DNA of 24,500 nucleotides from an uncultured Actinomycetes bacterium (GTDB taxonomy: Bacteria > Actinomycetota > Aquicultoria > CAJVYJ01). A model generated the notes under the pieces. That model saw nothing but the letters and a program-made list of their open reading frames with translations, did no database searches and was not told the DNA's origin. The stretch is taken from NCBI GenBank assembly GCA_913009475.1, contig CAJVYJ010000004.1:1-24500 (forward strand), written 5' to 3'. A program made the translations under genes and the position numbers. Positions 21,102-24,500 of this stretch are shown here, in pieces; position 1 is the stretch's first letter, and the number at the start of each line of letters is the position of its first letter.

Positions 21102-23759
21102 TTATCTAAATAAGTACAATTTACTCTGAGAGGAACCCAGGTTGTAAAAGGATGCCAGCTCTTCTCTGCCGTCATTGTTAAAGTCGCCGCTGAGCGTTTG
21201 GCCGGTGTTAGCATCCAAATATTGTGAACTGGCACGAGAGTCGTATATGGTTGATGGGGCTGAAAAGTTACCGCGGCCGGTTGACGAAAAGTCATAAACA
21301 GCTGAGTGTCCGCCACCGTAACCATAAAGTACACCCAAGTCATCCTTTTTATCCCCATTGTAATCGCCACTGGTCAATTTAGAGCCGCTCCAGTCCCAGT
21401 TGCCGGGGCCACTGTCCCACCAAGCAGTAGGAAGATTAAAAGTATCGGAACCGGCGATAAAAACAAATGCACGGGTCTGATGTTCTCTGGCATAACCATA
21501 AAGCACCGCCATGTCATCTTTTTTATCCCCATTATAATCGCCACTGGTAAGTTTGGAACCCACCCAGTCCCAATTGCCTGGACCTGAATCCCACCAAGCA
21601 GTAGGTTTGTTAAAAGCGTTGGTGCCGTTGGAGGTAAAGATAAATGCTCTGGATTGATGCTGGGCGGCATAACCATAAAGCACCGCCATGTCATCTTTTT
21701 TATCCCCATTGTAATCGCCACTGGTAAGTTTGGAACCCACCCAGTCCCAATTGCCTGGACCTGAATCCCACCACATTTGCGGCGCGGCAAAGCTTGAGCC
21801 GGTGGAGGGGAAAACAAAAGTTTTAACATCACGCTGGGCGGCATAGCCATAGAGGATGCCGATATCATCTTTGTTGTCCCCGTTATAATCACCAGCGGTC
21901 AGCATGGAGCCGGCCCAGTCCCAGCTACCGGCGCCGGCATGCCACCATTCTTGTGGTGGTAAGAAACCGTCGGCACTGCCGGGAAAGACAAATAATCTCA
22001 CATCACGTTGGGCGACATAACCATAAAGCACCGCCACATCACTATAGCCGTCGCCGTTGAAATCACCGGAGACGACTTTGCCGGCCGCCCAATCCCAGTT
22101 GCCTCGGCCGGAGTTCCAGACGGTAGCGGCCGCGCCGGGAATCTTTACCGGACCGGAACTGTAATGACGGCTTGTGGTTACACCGTCATTGGCAACAATA
22201 TAAATATAGTAAGTTCCCGCCGGCACTTGGGTTACGTCCCAGTTGTAAGTATTAACACCATTTGATTGCGTGATATTTTGGGCGATGAGCGTGCCGTTGA
22301 AGTCTTTGTTGTCAGTATCATAATAGATAGAAACCGTCGTGGCCGGCGGCGAGTTACGTAAATCTTGCCATTTAATGGGGAAATTAGTTATAGCTTCGTC
22401 GTCGGCGCGTAAGTAAATATCGCCGATTTGAAAATTACGGATGTTGAAAATCTCAAGTGGGTCAAAGCGCAGAGTCGGTATCATCCCATTCCAACCTAAG
22501 CTACCGCCGTCAAGTTTGATTTTTTTTAAATCAATATTATATTCATGCCATTGAGGATAGACAACGATGTCATCGCTGGTCTGATAGGTTGTATCATTGT
22601 GACCGATCGGATTCCAAATAAATCGCGCCATAGAGCCTTGCCCGAAATCAAAGGGAGGGTCATAAGCCATAGTGAAAGTAATTCGGTGGTAACGGTTGGT
22701 ATCAATGGGGGCGTCGACTCTTAAATAAAAATTGGGGTCGCTGTTGGTATTCGTACCTGAAAGAATGCCGTTGGCGCTTAAATTTTGCATATTATACGAT
22801 TCTGACAGGTCGCTAGTCGAGTTCATATCCCATGGGTCGCCGTTTAGTGCCGTGGCAAAATCCTCGCCTCCCGCCGCATCCGGGTCAAGGATTTTTATTA
22901 AAGGAGGTGAGCGCAGTTCAAACGGTCCGGCCGCTGCTGAATTAACGCCTGACTTCCGGGCGTAAATATAATATGTTCCCGCCGGCTGGTCCGAGGCGTC
23001 CCAAGTCCAATTATTCGAAGCATTACTTGCACGCGAACCAATTAAGCCCAGGTTGCCGTTGTCAGGGTTTACGTCGTTATCCAGATAGATATCAGCGGTA
23101 CCGCCGGGTGCCGTGTCGTCCCATGATACAGTTACATTATTAGCCGCTGTCGGTGCCTGATGCAGTTTGAGCCAATCTATTTGGAAATCAACACCGCTTT
23201 GGCTGGCCGGGTCTACGCGTAAGCCAACCGGGCGTCCGGTCCAGCCGCTGTTCGCGCCCAAGTCAATGCGAAAAGTGTTCCAGCCTGGATTCAAAGAATG
23301 GGTGGCATATCCGTAGCTTGTCCAAGTTTGATTGTAGAACCAATAAACCTGGAAAATCGTGCTGGCGCTGGAATAGATCCTGACGCTTAAGTAGCGATAT
23401 TTAGAGGTATCTATCGGATGGCGCATACCGTCGCGTCCATTCGGCCAGGCATCAAGATAGCCCGGGAAATCAACAAAGAAATTAGGGTCATTGCCCGATG
23501 TTTGACCGGAGATGACACCATTATTGATGCCAAGATTCGCTATATCACCGGCATCTTCCAAACGGTAATCGTCGGTTTGGGAAAAATCCCACGGATCGGA
23601 AAATTCATCGATGGCGAAATCACTGGATTCAGCTGCTACCGTCGCTTGTGTCGGACTAGTTATGGCGATTGCGCCTAAAGCAGTGCCGGCAAATAAAGCG
23701 CTCAATGTCAAACTTAACATAACTGTTATGAGCAGAGTAATAAAAATGTTTTTTTTCAA
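21102..23759 (-). CDS. Large secreted protein with carbohydrate-binding-like and FG-GAP/VCBS repeats
   Basis: 885 residues from TTG 23759 (AGG-type ribosome site about ten nt upstream). A Sec signal peptide ends around ALG-A (30-31). Residues about 45-200 and 290-455 are two related beta-rich modules (both with DPWD, DPNF and IDT(S/N)(K/R)Y(R/H) wording, like galactose-binding or CBM folds). Each is followed by an Ig-like module (AGTYYIYARKSG, AGTYYIYIVAND). From about 545 to the end are six FG-GAP/VCBS-type repeats of about 58 residues with calcium-loop motifs DFNGDGYSD, DYNGDNKDD, DYNGDKKDD (three times) and DFNNDGREE, forming a likely beta-propeller. No LPxTG, hydrophobic C-terminus or catalytic domain was seen. 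Likely a surface or extracellular polysaccharide- or adhesion-related protein. Middle repeats are almost identical at DNA level. Confidence 0.9.
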   Translation of the reverse strand: MKKNIFITLLITVMLSLTLSALFAGTALGAIAITSPTQATVAAESSDFAIDEFSDPWDFSQTDDYRLEDAGDIANLGINNGVISGQTSGNDPNFFVDFPGYLDAWPNGRDGMRHPIDTSKYRYLSVRIYSSASTIFQVYWFYNQTWTSYGYATHSLNPGWNTFRIDLGANSGWTGRPVGLRVDPASQSGVDFQIDWLKLHQAPTAANNVTVSWDDTAPGGTADIYLDNDVNPDNGNLGLIGSRASNASNNWTWDASDQPAGTYYIYARKSGVNSAAAGPFELRSPPLIKILDPDAAGGEDFATALNGDPWDMNSTSDLSESYNMQNLSANGILSGTNTNSDPNFYLRVDAPIDTNRYHRITFTMAYDPPFDFGQGSMARFIWNPIGHNDTTYQTSDDIVVYPQWHEYNIDLKKIKLDGGSLGWNGMIPTLRFDPLEIFNIRNFQIGDIYLRADDEAITNFPIKWQDLRNSPPATTVSIYYDTDNKDFNGTLIAQNITQSNGVNTYNWDVTQVPAGTYYIYIVANDGVTTSRHYSSGPVKIPGAAATVWNSGRGNWDWAAGKVVSGDFNGDGYSDVAVLYGYVAQRDVRLFVFPGSADGFLPPQEWWHAGAGSWDWAGSMLTAGDYNGDNKDDIGILYGYAAQRDVKTFVFPSTGSSFAAPQMWWDSGPGNWDWVGSKLTSGDYNGDKKDDMAVLYGYAAQHQSRAFIFTSNGTNAFNKPTAWWDSGPGNWDWVGSKLTSGDYNGDKKDDMAVLYGYAREHQTRAFVFIAGSDTFNLPTAWWDSGPGNWDWSGSKLTSGDYNGDKKDDLGVLYGYGGGHSAVYDFSSTGRGNFSAPSTIYDSRASSQYLDANTGQTLSGDFNNDGREELASFYNLGSSQSKLYLFR

Positions 23760-24044
23760 TATTGGTAACCTACTTTTTGTCAGAACGATAGTTAATTACC
23801 CTTTTTATCGACATTTAAGGACGCTTTATTAAAGAAAGAATATTTCTGTCTCATATTTTTTGGCCTAACCAAGCAGGGAAGCAAACTGAATTTTTATCTG
23901 TAAATAATAGTTAATAATCTTCCATGGGTTTACGTCCATAAAACGTTTTTTTAAAATCAATAAAATAAATCTCTTATAACAAAAAACATTGCTATCTCTT
24001 AGTTGAATCTGATATTAATAACCGAAAAAAATATAAACAAGCTA

Positions 24045-24080
24045 GCAATACTCCCGCACTCTAGAGTGCGGGAGTATTGC
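24045..24080. repeat. Perfect 36-bp palindrome in an AT-rich spacer
   Basis: Left arm GCAATACTCCCGCACTCT is followed at once by its exact reverse complement, with no loop. The arms are GC-rich inside AT-rich DNA. On the - strand the hairpin would follow the partial gene at 24277, and a run of seven T comes about 12 nt after it, so it might be a terminator-like structure; a U-run directly after the stem is missing. The rest of spacer 23760-24276 shows no gene. Confidence 0.8.
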
Positions 24081-24276
24081 AGTTAGATAGGTATATCTTT
24101 TGCAATTCTAACAAATATCTTTACTATTTGTAAATTTTTAGTAGCGGGATGTATTTATCTGTTTCATTGATTTTTAATGTTATATTGTAGTTAATACACT
24201 AAGAATATTGCTGGGGCTCCAGCCGAATCGGGGATGGCATGAAAAAGGATTGCGAAATAATTGGAGTCGAAAATAT

Positions 24277-24500
24277 TTAGGGGTGGGAGAAGCTAGAGCT
24301 TTCTATTGTCGGTACCATAGTACGATATTCCCGCGGTCTGACACTGGTTTTCCAGTGGCCGCTTAACTGGGCTATCATAATCCCGGCCAGGAATGAGCCG
24401 ACAAGTATAAAACCGTAAACAGCCGGCGTGAGCCGGCGGCCGATGGCCCTAACCGCTAACGCCTCCCGCCTTTGACAACTAGCCACCCCTGCCAACAAGG
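24277..24500 (-). CDS. C-terminus of probable membrane 4Fe-4S polyferredoxin (NapH/MauN-like), 5' end outside window
   Basis: Open reading frame running off the right edge; 74 or so residues are visible, ending at TAA (24277-24279). The cytosolic stretch CQRREALAVRAIGRRLTP leads to one membrane helix (about 27-45 of the visible part), then QLSGHWKTSV, EYRTMVPTI and a final HP. The helix followed by a GHW-S-V...EEYR-LIP pattern is seen at the C-terminus of membrane-bound 4Fe-4S proteins of the NapH type, which pass electrons to periplasmic or membrane reductases. The iron-sulfur cysteines would be upstream, outside the window, so this is a moderate-confidence call. Confidence 0.5.
   Translation of the reverse strand, partial: LLAGVASCQRREALAVRAIGRRLTPAVYGFILVGSFLAGIMIAQLSGHWKTSVRPREYRTMVPTIESSSFSHP

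Noticed and set aside
21374..21892. 172-codon antisense-frame ORF inside the FG-GAP region
   Set aside because: It exists only because the repeated gene repeats its alternate frame too; composition is Met/Pro/Ile-biased and no start context supports it.
21102..22125. Regularly spaced repeats considered as a CRISPR or minisatellite array
   Set aside because: They lie in frame within a coding sequence with a 59-codon period and encode FG-GAP units.
23780..23930. Possible cyclic-di-GMP (GEMM-like) riboswitch wording near GGCCTAACCAAGCAGGGAAGC
   Set aside because: The conserved core and pairing were not found, and the resemblance is on the strand opposite to the downstream secreted-protein gene.

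Overview
This window looks like a chromosomal segment of an uncultured, Gram-positive-type bacterium, most likely a deep-branching actinobacterial lineage. That placement is an inference. It rests on gene order (rplM-rpsI, then glmM-glmS-acpS-nnr, the order seen around these genes in Actinomycetota), a class E-like sortase, a DrrAB-type ABC exporter, lipoproteins, and frequent TTG/GTG starts in moderate-GC coding sequence with AT-rich spacers. No CRISPR array, prophage or intact insertion sequence was seen.

Left part (1-7036): cell-surface and small-molecule genes. They are a sortase cut by the window edge, a cyclophilin lipoprotein, two tiny membrane proteins, and a membrane-anchored polysaccharide deacetylase. 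Next come an ArsR-type repressor with a perfect 18-bp inverted-repeat operator on its own promoter and a 27-residue Cys-containing mini-ORF behind it, then 5-formyltetrahydrofolate cyclo-ligase, a DrrA/DrrB-like ABC exporter pair, and a broken TauE/SafE-family permease.

Middle (7037-12345): a selenocysteine locus. selA and selB overlap, and selC (tRNA-Sec, anticodon TCA) lies about 1.2 kb downstream, separated by a repeat-rich spacer and a small membrane protein on the other strand. No selD and no recognisable selenoprotein gene lie in the window. The spacers carry many short hairpin elements, and a roughly 130-nt nested-palindrome block follows selC.

Right-middle (12346-21097): a housekeeping run on the + strand. 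It holds ribosomal proteins L13 and S9, an alanine/ornithine racemase-family enzyme, GlmM and GlmS (amino-sugar supply for cell wall), AcpS, a small lipoprotein, the bifunctional NAD(P)H-hydrate repair enzyme and a CBS-pair protein. Two copies of a 49-bp repeat (40 of 49 positions identical by eye) lie upstream of the racemase and upstream of glmS; the second copy encodes the C-terminal tail of GlmM.

Right end (21098-24500): a large secreted protein on the - strand with two carbohydrate-binding-like/Ig-like modules and six FG-GAP/VCBS-type calcium-loop repeats, a 517-nt AT-rich spacer with a perfect 36-bp palindrome, and the C-terminus of a probable membrane polyferredoxin.

The main second-look points are the 49-bp repeat pair around glmM/glmS, the ArsR operator with its mini-ORF, the structured block after selC, the dispersed hairpin family, and the disrupted TauE gene. 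I did not find a clear new multi-gene system; these are leads.
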